Positions 47,082-56,848 are shown, counted from the stretch's first letter. The stretch: DNA of 64,000 nt from Candidatus Desulfofervidus auxilii (GCA_030262725.1 JAJSZS010000003.1:64001-128000), one strand, 5' to 3'. The notes: generated by a model not told the origin, from the letters alone. Numbers and translations are program-made.

Positions 47082-48310
47082 TTCAACTTTATACGAATAT
47101 GAAATCTTTCTTGATGACTCCTTGGATTCTTTCGCACAGGTGAAACAAGCTTTACTTCTTCAAAAGCAGGCACTTGTGTAAGCATCTCCATATAACTCAC
47201 CACTGATGCTGATTCACCTCTAATAATAAGCTCTTTTTCTTTTAACTTAAAATATGAAATCCAAGTATCATTAGGCGTAATTTCTGTTAATATTTTTAAA
47301 ACTTCTAGGGGAGAAACCACTTTCCCTTTTAAAGCATCTAATTTATTATATAAAGACTTGAGTGTTTCAATTTCCTTTTCTACTTTTTCAATAGGCTCCC
47401 ACTTTCTTTGCAGTTGTTTTACTTCTTGAGAAATAATTGTTAGTTTTTGATTTAAATGTTTTTTTTCTAAATGTAAAAAAACAGGGTATAAAAGATAGAA
47501 AATAATAATAATAACTATTGAAACATAAGCTAGAATAAATTTATCCATTTTTAATCGTACACCTTGTGGCCAACCATAGATTTCTGTCTTGTTTATTAAA
47601 TATGGAAGAAAATTTTCTAAAACTTTTTCTTTCAAATTGATTTTTTTAATCTTAAATTCTTTTAATAAATCATTAGTAGAATTACCAAGAAAAAAGACCT
47701 CTTTTATATTTAAAATTTCCAAATAACTCTTGAAATATGCAATATTTTCTCTCTCTACAATAAAAACATCCCGAAGTACACCATTTATATAAATAGATGC
47801 TTCATAACTATTTCCATTTAATGGGAAAAGAATAACACAAGTTGATTTTTGTATTAAATATGGATAAAAAAAAGCTAAAGGTACAGCACTTATTTGTAAA
47901 AAACCTTCAAATCCCTTTATTAAAGTCTGATATTGAAGTTTTGTTTGATAAAAAACAGGTAAAATAAATCTATCTTCTGCTTCAAAAGCTTCACCTAATA
48001 TAAAAAAAGTTTCTTCTCCTGTTGGAAAAATTTCTTCTAAATCATAATGGATAACTTTTAATAAATCTTCTCCTACACCTTTTGGATAAGATACTTGATG
48101 CATTTGGTATTTATCTCTTGTAAGCAGCCAAAGAACTGCAGTTTTTTTTCTTTCAATTCCCCTTATTTCAGGGTTATTTTCCTCATAAGTTTGAAATTGA
48201 TAAAGCATCCACTTATACCAACGTCTTTTTAAGATAGCCATCTCTAATCGGCCCTTATTTTCAAAAAAAACAATAAGATTTTTAGGACGTTTAGGATTTA
48301 TAGTATTCAT
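47078..48310 (-). CDS. gspL: T2SS inner-membrane protein GspL-like
   Basis: A 410-residue protein with a cytosolic actin-like/N-terminal domain (about 1-235) that would bind GspE. It has one membrane span (about 244-264, FILAYVSIVIIIIFYLLYPV) and a coiled-coil plus periplasmic ferredoxin-like domain (about 270-410, LTEITPNDTWISYFKLKEKE). The architecture and position are those of GspL or a PilM-N fusion. It overlaps gspK at the start and gspM at the end. Confidence 0.75.
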   Translation of the reverse strand: MNTINPKRPKNLIVFFENKGRLEMAILKRRWYKWMLYQFQTYEENNPEIRGIERKKTAVLWLLTRDKYQMHQVSYPKGVGEDLLKVIHYDLEEIFPTGEETFFILGEAFEAEDRFILPVFYQTKLQYQTLIKGFEGFLQISAVPLAFFYPYLIQKSTCVILFPLNGNSYEASIYINGVLRDVFIVERENIAYFKSYLEILNIKEVFFLGNSTNDLLKEFKIKKINLKEKVLENFLPYLINKTEIYGWPQGVRLKMDKFILAYVSIVIIIIFYLLYPVFLHLEKKHLNQKLTIISQEVKQLQRKWEPIEKVEKEIETLKSLYNKLDALKGKVVSPLEVLKILTEITPNDTWISYFKLKEKELIIRGESASVVSYMEMLTQVPAFEEVKLVSPVRKNPRSHQERFHIRIKLK

Positions 48311-49034
48311 TGCGATAAACTATCCGATGCCGACCATGCCCTAAGTAATAAGTAATAATTACAAAAAAGTGGTTTTTTATCTCACAGACAAATCGATAAT
48401 AATGACCCTTTACCATAATAGGTTCCTTTTCCTCTTTCTTAGGATACTTAACATTTTTTCCATAAACTGTCAAAAAATTGTAAAGACTCCAAAAAATTTC
48501 TGGTGTAATACCCTTTACAAAAAGCAATTCTTCTAAGGTTTTAAAAGCTGAATTGGCAGGTTTATATGGTGGAGAAAGAGAAAGATAATAATCCTCTTCA
48601 GCACCATAAGGGCGTGGGACATTATCAGCATCTCGATAATCTAATATACAATCAACTAATTCTTCTGCTTTTTCAGAAGGAAATCCAATTTTTTCTGTAA
48701 GAAAAGAAAAAAGTGTTTCAGCATCAACAAGATTAATATTTATTTTTTCTTCTTCATCTTCAACTCTAATCTTTGCCCTTTGATTATCAAATGAAAGCTC
48801 AATTTCCTGACCATTAGGCAAGATTCTTCTTTCATCATCTTCTGGTAAGGATAATCTAACTATTGCTTCTTGTATAAGACTGTATGCAGTAAAATAATCT
48901 TTTTTTGCTTCCAATATACGACTAGCTGTTTTTGCCTTTAGATGTACTTCACGTCCAAATTCCATCACAATAAAAGAAAGAAAAGCAATAACCCAGAGAA
49001 GAAAAATAAGAATTGAACCTTTTTGTTTTTTCAT
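48291..49034 (-). CDS. gspK: T2SS minor pseudopilin GspK
   Basis: The tip pseudopilin. The N-terminus KKQKGSILIFLLWVIAFLSF lacks the Glu5 of other pilins, as usual for GspK. The helical domain contains INLVDAETLFSFL and LVDCILDYRDADNVPRPYGAE (the GspK signature with calcium-binding acids). At 247 residues it is shorter than classical GspK. ATGA-type overlap with gspJ. Confidence 0.9.
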   Translation of the reverse strand: MKKQKGSILIFLLWVIAFLSFIVMEFGREVHLKAKTASRILEAKKDYFTAYSLIQEAIVRLSLPEDDERRILPNGQEIELSFDNQRAKIRVEDEEEKININLVDAETLFSFLTEKIGFPSEKAEELVDCILDYRDADNVPRPYGAEEDYYLSLSPPYKPANSAFKTLEELLFVKGITPEIFWSLYNFLTVYGKNVKYPKKEEKEPIMVKGHYYRFVCEIKNHFFVIITYYLGHGRHRIVYRNEYYKS

Positions 49035-49606
49035 CTTAAAGGAAATAAAAATTTATATATTTTTCCTTTTAAATTAGCTTCAATCTCTATTGCTTCAGGC
49101 AAATTATTCTTTTCCTTTGGCCAATTATTTTTCGCATCCCCACCTTCATAATAAACACAATGCCAAGTAAGAGGAATTTTTAATTTAATTGGTTTAGTAC
49201 TATCTAATGCTTTTAAAGATGTTTCTATTTTTTCTGCATAAGTAAATGGAATCTCACGATAAAAAATCTTCCCATTTTCTAGTTCATATTTAACTAATAC
49301 AGGAGCAGCCTTATTAGCTGTAAGCAATGAATAGTTAGTGACAAAACAAAATTTATCTTCTTCTCCTATAAAAAGCCCACGAGTATGAAAAATTTTAAAA
49401 GTTGAAATATATTTTAATTGTTTTTCCAAAAGATGTGTGATTTTAAAAAAATCAATCTCTTCTTCTTGACCTCCTATTCCTTTCCACCACATTCCAAGAG
49501 AAAACCTTAAAGCTAAAGCTAAAGTAAGAATTACAAGAGTAGAAAGGGACATAGCTAAAAGCAATTCTAATAGTGTAAATCCTTTATTAAAGCGCATTTG
49601 CTTCAA
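49031..49606 (-). CDS. gspJ: T2SS minor pseudopilin GspJ
   Basis: A 191-residue pseudopilin with cleavage site FNKG-FTLLELLLAMSLSTLV and hydrophobic helix to about residue 35. The C-terminal part is beta-rich and variable. Its position between GspI and GspK decides the name. It starts 20 bases inside gspI. Confidence 0.82.
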   Translation of the reverse strand: MKQMRFNKGFTLLELLLAMSLSTLVILTLALALRFSLGMWWKGIGGQEEEIDFFKITHLLEKQLKYISTFKIFHTRGLFIGEEDKFCFVTNYSLLTANKAAPVLVKYELENGKIFYREIPFTYAEKIETSLKALDSTKPIKLKIPLTWHCVYYEGGDAKNNWPKEKNNLPEAIEIEANLKGKIYKFLFPLR

Positions 49607-49931
49607 GAAAACAAAGACTTCTTTTATTTACTTTTACACAAACTTTATAAAGTAAAAAATCTTCATATTCTTCTATTCGTTGAATATTTACTTTATAATT
49701 TATATTTCCCCACTTTCCTGTACTTTCTCCTTCTTCTAACTTTTTTCCTTGAAATTGAATAGCAATTTGTTCCAAAACATAAATTTCTTTTAATGCTTTT
49801 AAAGCCCTATCTAAAAGTCGCAAATTCTGTCCTATTACACCCATAAGTACTGCTAAAACAGTAGCCATAATAAAAACCGCTACTACTACTTCTATAAGGG
49901 TAAAGCCTTTTTTCATCCTACTTCTTTCCAT
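49587..49931 (-). CDS. gspI: T2SS minor pseudopilin GspI
   Basis: A 114-residue pseudopilin with MKKG-FTLIEVVVAVFIMATV at its N-terminus and a short beta C-terminal half (WGNINYKVNIQRIEEYEDF). Size and place fit GspI. It overlaps both neighbours. Confidence 0.82.
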   Translation of the reverse strand: MERSRMKKGFTLIEVVVAVFIMATVLAVLMGVIGQNLRLLDRALKALKEIYVLEQIAIQFQGKKLEEGESTGKWGNINYKVNIQRIEEYEDFLLYKVCVKVNKRSLCFLEANAL

Positions 49932-50350
49932 CTAATAGCAGATGTTAAAGGATTGATATTAATAATATACTTTTTTCTACCATAAATAATTTCTATTTCT
50001 GCCTGATTAGCAGTACCATCAGGATAAAAATAAATATAATAGAGACCAGGAGTAATTTCTTTTAAACCACTAGCATAAATTTCAACATTTTCAGGGATAG
50101 AATAAACTTTTTCTGAAAGACCATATGTGCGATTGTGACCATCAATAAAAAAATAAATTGGTTTATTAAAAGAAATTGCATTAGTAGCTGCTAATGAAAT
50201 AGTATGTACAAATTGATGTAAAAATTTTTTCTGTTCCAATTTTAAAACAATACTAGAAAAGTGAGGTAAAGTAAATGTAAAAAGCAAAGAAATGATAAAA
50301 GTTACTACTAATATTTCAATTAGAGTAAATCCTTTAAAATTTGATTTCAT
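49913..50350 (-). CDS. gspH: T2SS minor pseudopilin GspH
   Basis: A 145-residue pseudopilin with FKG-FTLIEILVVTFIISLLF and a GspH/FimT-like beta domain (YIYFYPDGTANQAEIEIIYG near 107-126). The FYPDG segment is a common GspH feature. It overlaps gspF by 17 bases. Confidence 0.85.
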   Translation of the reverse strand: MKSNFKGFTLIEILVVTFIISLLFTFTLPHFSSIVLKLEQKKFLHQFVHTISLAATNAISFNKPIYFFIDGHNRTYGLSEKVYSIPENVEIYASGLKEITPGLYYIYFYPDGTANQAEIEIIYGRKKYIININPLTSAIRWKEVG

Positions 50351-51515
50351 TTATCCCTAAGATAGCAGAAAACATGCTAAAAATAATCAATCCAATTATA
50401 ATACCCATAATTACAATAACTGTTGGTTCTATTAAACTTAATCCTCTTTTAAGAAAACGCTGCATCTCATTTTCTAAACTTTTATTTACATTAAGAAATC
50501 CTCCACCTAGATCCCCAGTTTCTTCAGATACTGCTAAAATTGTGCTCATTTTAGGTGGAAATATTTCTTTTTTAAAATATAAGCTTATATTTTTCCCACT
50601 TCTTACTTCTTGTTTCAACTGAGTAATGTTTTTTTTCAAAATCTCATTTGTCATTACATCTTTTGCTATTTCAATTGCTTCTAAAATATCTACACCTGCA
50701 TGAAGTAGTATCCCCATTGTTCTTGTAAATTTTATCAATTCAATTTTTATTATAATTTCTCTTAAATATGGCACTTTTAACAACATCTCATGAATCCGAT
50801 AACGACTGTGTGGATGATTAGTCAAACGTTTTGAAATAAAAAAAAGGAGGATAAGAATAAAAGGGAAAATCCAACCATAATGATTTAAGAAATAACCTAA
50901 TTTTAAAAGAAATTTCATAAATATAGGAACTTCTTGATGCAATTCAGAAAAAATTTGAGAAAAGCGTGGTACAACATAGCCTAATAAGATAAAAATCGAG
51001 ATAATACCAATTGTAAGTAAAATGGATGGATAAATAGCTACTGAAATCAAATTTTCTTTAAGTTTTTGGCGTGCTTCTAAATAATCTCCTATTAATTTTA
51101 GCACTTGTGTTAAACTTCCTGTCATTTCTCCTACTCTTATCATTTGAATATAGAAGCGACCAAATACTGAATGATGTTGGCTTAAAGCCTCAGAAAAACT
51201 TTTTCCTGCCTTTACTGACTCAAGCAAATCAGCAATAAGATGTTTTATTTCAAGCTTTTCTGCTGAATTCATAAGCATTTCCAATGCTCGATCAAGAGAA
51301 AGACCACCCTCAAGTAAATCTTTTAAATCTATCGTAAAATCAATAATCTTTTGTGAACTAATGCGTATTTTTTTTCTCTTAGCAATGTAAATTTTTACTG
51401 GAATAAGCTGACGTTCTTTTAAACGGCGAATTGCTTCCTTTTCTTCTTTTGCTTCAATGAAACCTTTAACTAATTGACCAGAAATGGTCCTCGCTTGATA
51501 TTTAAAGGTAGCCAT
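50334..51515 (-). CDS. gspF: T2SS inner-membrane platform protein GspF
   Basis: The polytopic platform protein that links GspE to pseudopilus assembly. The 393-residue protein has two GspF domains (about 60-185 and 265-390), each followed by long hydrophobic helices. The N-terminus MATFKYQARTISGQLVKG is typical, and SEETGDLGGGFLNVNKSLE carries the conserved acidic site. It overlaps gspE by one base. Confidence 0.94.
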   Translation of the reverse strand: MATFKYQARTISGQLVKGFIEAKEEKEAIRRLKERQLIPVKIYIAKRKKIRISSQKIIDFTIDLKDLLEGGLSLDRALEMLMNSAEKLEIKHLIADLLESVKAGKSFSEALSQHHSVFGRFYIQMIRVGEMTGSLTQVLKLIGDYLEARQKLKENLISVAIYPSILLTIGIISIFILLGYVVPRFSQIFSELHQEVPIFMKFLLKLGYFLNHYGWIFPFILILLFFISKRLTNHPHSRYRIHEMLLKVPYLREIIIKIELIKFTRTMGILLHAGVDILEAIEIAKDVMTNEILKKNITQLKQEVRSGKNISLYFKKEIFPPKMSTILAVSEETGDLGGGFLNVNKSLENEMQRFLKRGLSLIEPTVIVIMGIIIGLIIFSMFSAILGINEIKF

Positions 51516-53203
51516 TATAATCTTGTGACTCTTAAAACCTCTTCTAGTGTAGTAATACCGCTAATAACTTTTTGTAAACCATCTACTGTCATTGTAGTCA
51601 TACCTTCAGCAATAGCCCTTTGACGAATAGTATCTGCATCTGCACCTTCAATGATAAGAGAACGAATCCTTTCACTTATCTCCATTACTTCAAAAATACC
51701 TATACGTCCTCTATAACCAGTATAAGCACACTCTTCACAGCCAACACTTCGATAAAGCACTAAATTTTTCCAATCAATCTGAGTTTGAAATTGAGGTGGA
51801 AAATAACTGATCATTCTTTTAACAAGAGCTTTTTCTGGTTCAAATGGTACTTTACAATGAGGGCAAAGCACCCTTACTAACCTTTGAGCAATTACTAAAA
51901 GAATTGAAGAAGAAATAAGATAAGGTTCTACTTGTAAATCTATTAATCTAGTAATTGCAGTAGGAGCATCATTTGTATGAAGAGTAGAAAAAACCAAATG
52001 TCCAGTGAGGGCAGATTGAATGGCAATCTCTGCTGTTTCGGTATCTCTAATCTCACCAATAAGCAGCACATCCGGATCCTGTCTTACAATAGAACGAAGT
52101 ACCTTAGCAAAATTTAAATCTAAATCATGCCTTACTTGAATTTGATTAATGCCTTCAATCTGATACTCAACAGGATCCTCTACAGTAATAATCTTTTTTT
52201 CAGGTGATTTAATCTCTTTTAAAATTGCATAAAGAGTAGTAGTCTTACCTGAACCTGTTGGGCCTGTAACAAGAATAATACCATGTGGATAATAAATTTT
52301 TTCCTGAAGAAGATTAAAATCTCTTAAATTTAAGCCAAGTGTATCTAATTTGAATTCACGACCTTCTGGATAAAGCAATCTTAAAACCACACTTTCTCCA
52401 AAAATAGTAGGCACTGTAGAAACACGAATATCTATTTCTTGTCCACCTAATCTAAGTTTAATTCTTCCATCTTGAGGTAAACGTCTTTCTGCAATATTCA
52501 TGCCTGCTATGAGTTTAATTCGAGAAATAATAGCTGGCTGCAATCTTTTTGGTGGAGCTTCTGCTTCATGAAGGATACCATCAATTCGATAACGTACTTT
52601 AAATTCTTTTTCAAAAGGTTCAAAGTGAATATCAGAAGCGCGCATTTCCACACCCCGTGTAATAATCATATTCACTAATCGCACAATTGGAGCTTCTAAA
52701 GCCATATCACGTAAGTTTTCTTCCTCCCATTCCCTAATCTCACTTTCTGCCTCTTCCATCGCCTCTTGAATCTCATTTTCATTCCCATAAAGTCTATCAA
52801 TAGCTTCTTGAATATCCTCTGATAATCCTAAATAAAATTTTACCTTTAAGGGCTGAAAATATTGTTTGAGATTAGTAATAAGTGAAAGATTAAAAGGATC
52901 AGAAATAGCTATTATTACTTCATCTCTTGTCCGTCTTATAGGCAAAATACAATGTCTTTTCAAAAAAGATACAGAAATTTCTTCCAAAATTAAAGGTTCT
53001 TTTGGATAATGCTTCCTTTCTAAAAAAGGAATATCAAAATATTTTGCTATCAATTCCATTAAACGTTTTTCTTCAATTCCTATATTTTTTAAAATTTTTG
53101 TGAGAGTTAATTTTGTCTCTTCTGTTTTAGCTAAAATTTTAGTCCTTTCCTCTGGTTTTATTCCCAATTGAGAAAATAAAAATTCACTAAATGACTCACT
53201 CAT
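51515..53203 (-). CDS. gspE: T2SS assembly ATPase GspE
   Basis: The hexameric cytosolic ATPase that drives pseudopilus extension. The 562 residues comprise an N-terminal N1E/MshEN-like region (about 1-150) and the core: Walker A GPTGSGKTTT near 310-319, Asp box ITVEDPVEYQIEGINQIQV, Walker B DPDVLLIGEIRDTETAEIA, His box TLHTNDA. A tetracysteine zinc element LCPHC...CEECAYTGYRG lies at about 455-505. It overlaps the DRTGG gene by 4 bases. Confidence 0.95.
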   Translation of the reverse strand: MSESFSEFLFSQLGIKPEERTKILAKTEETKLTLTKILKNIGIEEKRLMELIAKYFDIPFLERKHYPKEPLILEEISVSFLKRHCILPIRRTRDEVIIAISDPFNLSLITNLKQYFQPLKVKFYLGLSEDIQEAIDRLYGNENEIQEAMEEAESEIREWEEENLRDMALEAPIVRLVNMIITRGVEMRASDIHFEPFEKEFKVRYRIDGILHEAEAPPKRLQPAIISRIKLIAGMNIAERRLPQDGRIKLRLGGQEIDIRVSTVPTIFGESVVLRLLYPEGREFKLDTLGLNLRDFNLLQEKIYYPHGIILVTGPTGSGKTTTLYAILKEIKSPEKKIITVEDPVEYQIEGINQIQVRHDLDLNFAKVLRSIVRQDPDVLLIGEIRDTETAEIAIQSALTGHLVFSTLHTNDAPTAITRLIDLQVEPYLISSSILLVIAQRLVRVLCPHCKVPFEPEKALVKRMISYFPPQFQTQIDWKNLVLYRSVGCEECAYTGYRGRIGIFEVMEISERIRSLIIEGADADTIRQRAIAEGMTTMTVDGLQKVISGITTLEEVLRVTRL

Positions 53204-54261
53204 TCTAAAATCTGTTCTAATTGTTTAAAATTTAAATGTTTTTGCACAAGTGCCAATCCTCTTTCTACTTTCTCTTTCCCCTCTAAACTCAAACGAGCAG
53301 AAATATCTTGAACTTTCTTAGCTACTGTATAAGTGTCATCTCTTACAAGGACAATTGGCACATTTTTTTGATCTGCTTTAGAGAGAATAATCTCATTAGG
53401 AATAAAATTACCTGTAAGCACTAAACATTTTGCCCCTTCCTCAATCGCTACTAATTGAATATCTGCCCTATCTCCTCCTACAATTACAGCTGGGTCAATC
53501 GAACGGCGGATGTATTCAACAAACCTACTTACCTCCATACCACCAATTAGATAATTTTGAATAAATTTGTTAAGGCCTTCGTGCCCTGAAAGGATTTGTC
53601 CTCCTAACCTTTCGCTTAATTCAGCCACTGTTATAGCATTAAGAAGATTGTCATAAGGAATAAGCCCCAACACTAAAATACCTTTTTGCTCTAACCAAGG
53701 AACAATCAATTCTTCAATATCTCGTTTTTGCTCCTCCTTTACCCAGTTTAATATTATCCCACAAAGTTTATCTTTCAATGCCTTTTTTACTTCAGTAATA
53801 CCATCTAAAAATGGCTCTCCTATATATTTATTAACTAAGATAACTTTTGCATTTAATGTATTTATTACCTCAAGTCCAGAAATTCCTAAAAAACTTCCTA
53901 ACCATACTGTTTCTGCCCCACCAATTATAACTATATCCTTTCCAGTAGAAATGGTTTCAAATGCCTTTTTCACTTTTGACATCAATTCTTCTATCTCCCC
54001 CCGTAAAACCTTTACCGTCAATTCATAATCTAAAATAACAGGACATAAATATGATAAATCATCTTTAAGTCCCAAACTCTGATAAATGAAATAAGCAACT
54101 CTATCAGTAATAATATTGTTTTTTACCCGTAAAGGAACTTTGCCAAGCGGTTTAAAGTAGCCAAGTTTAAGCCCCTTTTCAAGAAAATACTTTCCTACTC
54201 CTAAGGTAATGAGTCCCTTACCTGAAAATGGGATAGTTGAACCAATATAAATTATCTTCAT
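53200..54261 (-). CDS. DRTGG/BioD-like P-loop protein (Pta N-terminal-like)
   Basis: A 353-residue protein similar to the regulatory N-terminal half of long phosphotransacetylases. Residues about 1-200 are a dethiobiotin-synthetase-like P-loop fold (YIGSTIPFSGKGLITLGVGK). Residues about 215-330 are a DRTGG domain (VIVGGDRADIQLVAIEEGAK then LVLTGNF). No phosphotransacetylase catalytic domain is attached. It lies 5 bases from the acyl-CoA synthetase, so a role in acetyl-CoA/acetate control is likely, but it is not itself a known catalyst. Confidence 0.75.
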   Translation of the reverse strand: MKIIYIGSTIPFSGKGLITLGVGKYFLEKGLKLGYFKPLGKVPLRVKNNIITDRVAYFIYQSLGLKDDLSYLCPVILDYELTVKVLRGEIEELMSKVKKAFETISTGKDIVIIGGAETVWLGSFLGISGLEVINTLNAKVILVNKYIGEPFLDGITEVKKALKDKLCGIILNWVKEEQKRDIEELIVPWLEQKGILVLGLIPYDNLLNAITVAELSERLGGQILSGHEGLNKFIQNYLIGGMEVSRFVEYIRRSIDPAVIVGGDRADIQLVAIEEGAKCLVLTGNFIPNEIILSKADQKNVPIVLVRDDTYTVAKKVQDISARLSLEGKEKVERGLALVQKHLNFKQLEQILE

Positions 54262-54265
54262 TTTT

Positions 54266-56362
54266 TTACTCCTTTTTTATAGTCAGCCGGGCATCAACAG
54301 CAATAGCGCCCTGGCCAGCTGATTTAACTAAAAAAGGATTAATTTCTATCTCAAGAATTTCTGGGAAATCAAGAGCAAGCTGAGAAAGGGCAAGTATACC
54401 ATTTACTAAGGCTGATATATCTGCTGGTGGCTCACCCCTCATTCCCCTTAACAAAGGATAGGCCTTAACTTCTCTTATCATCTCCATAGCTTCTCTTTTA
54501 TCTATAGGTGCTATTCGAAAGGTTACATCCTTTAATACCTCAACATAAATACCACCAAGTCCGAACATAAGCAAAGGACCAAATTGTGGGTCATGAGTAA
54601 ACCCAATAATGGTTTCCTTTGCCCCTTGGACCATTTCCTGCACAGATACACCATAAATTACTGCCTTTGGCTGCCTTTCTTTTACTTTCACCATCATTTC
54701 AGTAAAGGCTTCTTCCACTGCTTGAGGGGTTTCAAGATTTAAAATAACACCTCCAACATCTGTTTTATGAGAAATATCAGGGGAAACAATCTTTAATACT
54801 ACAGGAAAACCAATCTCTTTAGCAGATTTTACTGCTTCTTCTTTTGTTCTTGCTAATTTTGTTTTAGGTAGATTAAATCCATATGCTTTAAGTACTTCCT
54901 TCGCTTCAGTTTCTGTAAGATGAAATCTACCTTCTCTCTTTGCCATCTCCAAAAGATATTTTACACGACTACGGTCAGCCATAATTTGTGAATATTGAGG
55001 TAAGGGTTGTGAAAGCCAATGTTTTCTAAGCCACATTTTTTCTAAAGCACTTACTGCATCCTCTGGACAAAAATAATTAGGTATACCGTGTTTTTTTAAA
55101 AATTTTATCCCCTTTTCTACCTGATTTTTTCCCATAAAAGAGCAAAGAATGGGCTTAGTAGTATTTTTTGAATATGTCACAATAACTTTTGCTGTTTCTT
55201 TTACCTCTATTGTAGCAGTAGGTGTTAAAAGCACTAAAATTGCATCTACATTTTCATCTTCTACCAATATTTTTAAAGCCTTTTCATAACGATCAAAATG
55301 AGCATCTCCTAAAATATCTACTGGATTAAAAAAAGAAGCCATTGAAGGCAAAAAACTCCTCAATTTTTCTATAGTCTCTACTTTAAGTCTAGCTAATTGT
55401 AATGCAGACTGATCACAGGCATCAGCAGCCACAATCCCAGGCCCTCCAGAATTAGTGAGAATTGCTACTTTTGGCCCTTTTGGTAAAGGTTGTCGAACAA
55501 AAGCTAAAGCATAATTAAAAAGTTCATCAATTGTTTTAGCTCTGATAATACCACTTTGTTTAAAAGCAGCTTTATAAGCAGCTTCTGAACCTGCTAATGA
55601 ACCTGTATGAGAAGAAACTGCTTTAGCGCCAGCTGAAGTTACACCTGCCTTTATAAGAATGATAGGTTTTTTCTTTGATACTTCTGTAGCTACTTGAATA
55701 AAAGTATGTCCATTCTCTATACCTTCAAGATACCCTAAAATAACCTTTGTTTTTTCATCTTCTCCTAAAGCAATAAGCATATCTATTTCTGATATATCAG
55801 CTTTATTACCAAGGCTAATAAATTTTGAAAAACCTATTTTTTCTCCTAAAGTCCAATCTAATACTGCAATACACATAGCCCCTGATTGAGAGAAAAACCC
55901 AATTTCTCCCTTTTCTGGCATACCATTTGCGAAAGAGGCATTTAGACAGCTATAAGTATCTATTAATCCTAAACAATTTGGGCCAAGAACACGTACACAA
56001 TTCTCTTTTGCCAATCTTTTCAATTCTTCCTCAAGGCGTGCCCCTTCTGGGCCTGCTTCTTTAAAGCCAGCAGAAATTACTATAGCTGCAGGAATACCCT
56101 TTTCCCCACAGATTTTTATAGTCTCCAATACATCTGGTGGACGCACTGCAATAACAGCCAAATCTATCTTTTCAGGAACATCTATAAGACTTGGATAAAC
56201 TTTTAAACCAAGAATTTCAGAAACTTTTGGATTAATAGGAAAAATTTTTCCTTTAAAATTGTACTGCAATAAATTTTGAACAAGAATATGACCAATTTTG
56301 CCTTCATGAGCAGAAGCACCTACAACAGCTACTGATTTTGGTTGAAATAATTTTTCTAACAT
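54266..56362 (-). CDS. ADP-forming acyl-CoA synthetase (acetate--CoA ligase, fused alpha-beta)
   Basis: Interconverts acetyl-CoA (or another acyl-CoA), ADP and phosphate with acetate, CoA and ATP. From ATG 56362 it is 698 residues and begins MLEKLFQPKSVAVVGASAHE, the family start. An upstream extension to 56425 looks non-coding. The CoA-binding domain is about 1-130. The ligase-CoA region has the phospho-His loop VSSHTGSLAGSE near 260-271. The C-terminal ATP-grasp beta half is about 480-698 (PVVLKIVSPDISHKTDVGGV). No Shine-Dalgarno is present. It leads an operon with the DRTGG protein and T2SS genes. Confidence 0.88.
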   Translation of the reverse strand: MLEKLFQPKSVAVVGASAHEGKIGHILVQNLLQYNFKGKIFPINPKVSEILGLKVYPSLIDVPEKIDLAVIAVRPPDVLETIKICGEKGIPAAIVISAGFKEAGPEGARLEEELKRLAKENCVRVLGPNCLGLIDTYSCLNASFANGMPEKGEIGFFSQSGAMCIAVLDWTLGEKIGFSKFISLGNKADISEIDMLIALGEDEKTKVILGYLEGIENGHTFIQVATEVSKKKPIILIKAGVTSAGAKAVSSHTGSLAGSEAAYKAAFKQSGIIRAKTIDELFNYALAFVRQPLPKGPKVAILTNSGGPGIVAADACDQSALQLARLKVETIEKLRSFLPSMASFFNPVDILGDAHFDRYEKALKILVEDENVDAILVLLTPTATIEVKETAKVIVTYSKNTTKPILCSFMGKNQVEKGIKFLKKHGIPNYFCPEDAVSALEKMWLRKHWLSQPLPQYSQIMADRSRVKYLLEMAKREGRFHLTETEAKEVLKAYGFNLPKTKLARTKEEAVKSAKEIGFPVVLKIVSPDISHKTDVGGVILNLETPQAVEEAFTEMMVKVKERQPKAVIYGVSVQEMVQGAKETIIGFTHDPQFGPLLMFGLGGIYVEVLKDVTFRIAPIDKREAMEMIREVKAYPLLRGMRGEPPADISALVNGILALSQLALDFPEILEIEINPFLVKSAGQGAIAVDARLTIKKE

Positions 56363-56373
56363 AATTTTAAAAC

Positions 56374-56404
56374 ATTTTAACACAAAATTGTGTTGAAATG
56401 TCAA
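56374..56404 (-). promoter_or_regulatory. Promoter with palindromic operator before the acyl-CoA synthetase gene
   Basis: A perfect TTGACA (56404-56399) and a TAAAAT (56379-56374) are separated by 19 bases. Between them lies a 16-base palindrome, AACACAA (56379-56385), AA, TTGTGTT (56388-56394). A protein bound there would block RNA polymerase. The ATG follows 11 bases after the -10. Confidence 0.6.
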
Positions 56405-56455
56405 GTTAAAATAGCTGCCACACATCTAGTGAGGCAAAACTTTAACACTAAGACC

Positions 56456-56848
56456 TTATTTTTTCATAATCAATCTACTGACTATAACATCTAGTAAGGC
56501 AACAACTCCAATTACTTTCCTCCCTCTGGTTACAAAGATCCTTGCAATATTAAACTTTTCCATTAATTTCACAACGTGTTCCATCTCCATCTCCTCATCA
56601 ACACAGATTAATGGCTTTGATGCAATATCTTCTACCTTTACCTTATTTAAATCAAGATTTTTCTTTATAACCTTAAAGACCACATCCCTTACTGTAATAA
56701 CCCCATATACATCCCTTTCATCTTTTGGCCTTACAACTAAAGATCTGATCCTCTTATCAACCATCTTCTCTATAGCCTCATAAATATTTGCATCATGGTC
56801 TATATACTCTACCTTGTCAGTCATTATCTCTCCTACCTTCATATCCAC
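56456..56848 (-). CDS. Paired CBS-domain protein
   Basis: A 130-residue soluble protein made of two CBS motifs (about 1-65: VGEIMTDKVEYIDHDANIYE; about 68-130: VEDIASKPLICVDEEMEMEH). Pairs of CBS domains bind adenosyl ligands such as AMP, ATP or SAM and act as energy sensors. No effector domain is attached, so it may regulate a partner in trans. AAAGGAGGTGG precedes the ATG. Confidence 0.88.
   Translation of the reverse strand: MDMKVGEIMTDKVEYIDHDANIYEAIEKMVDKRIRSLVVRPKDERDVYGVITVRDVVFKVIKKNLDLNKVKVEDIASKPLICVDEEMEMEHVVKLMEKFNIARIFVTRGRKVIGVVALLDVIVSRLIMKK

Noticed and set aside
56363-56425. 21-residue N-terminal extension of the acyl-CoA synthetase
   Set aside because: It would overlap the TTGACA promoter and palindrome, and homologues begin at the MLEKLF segment.
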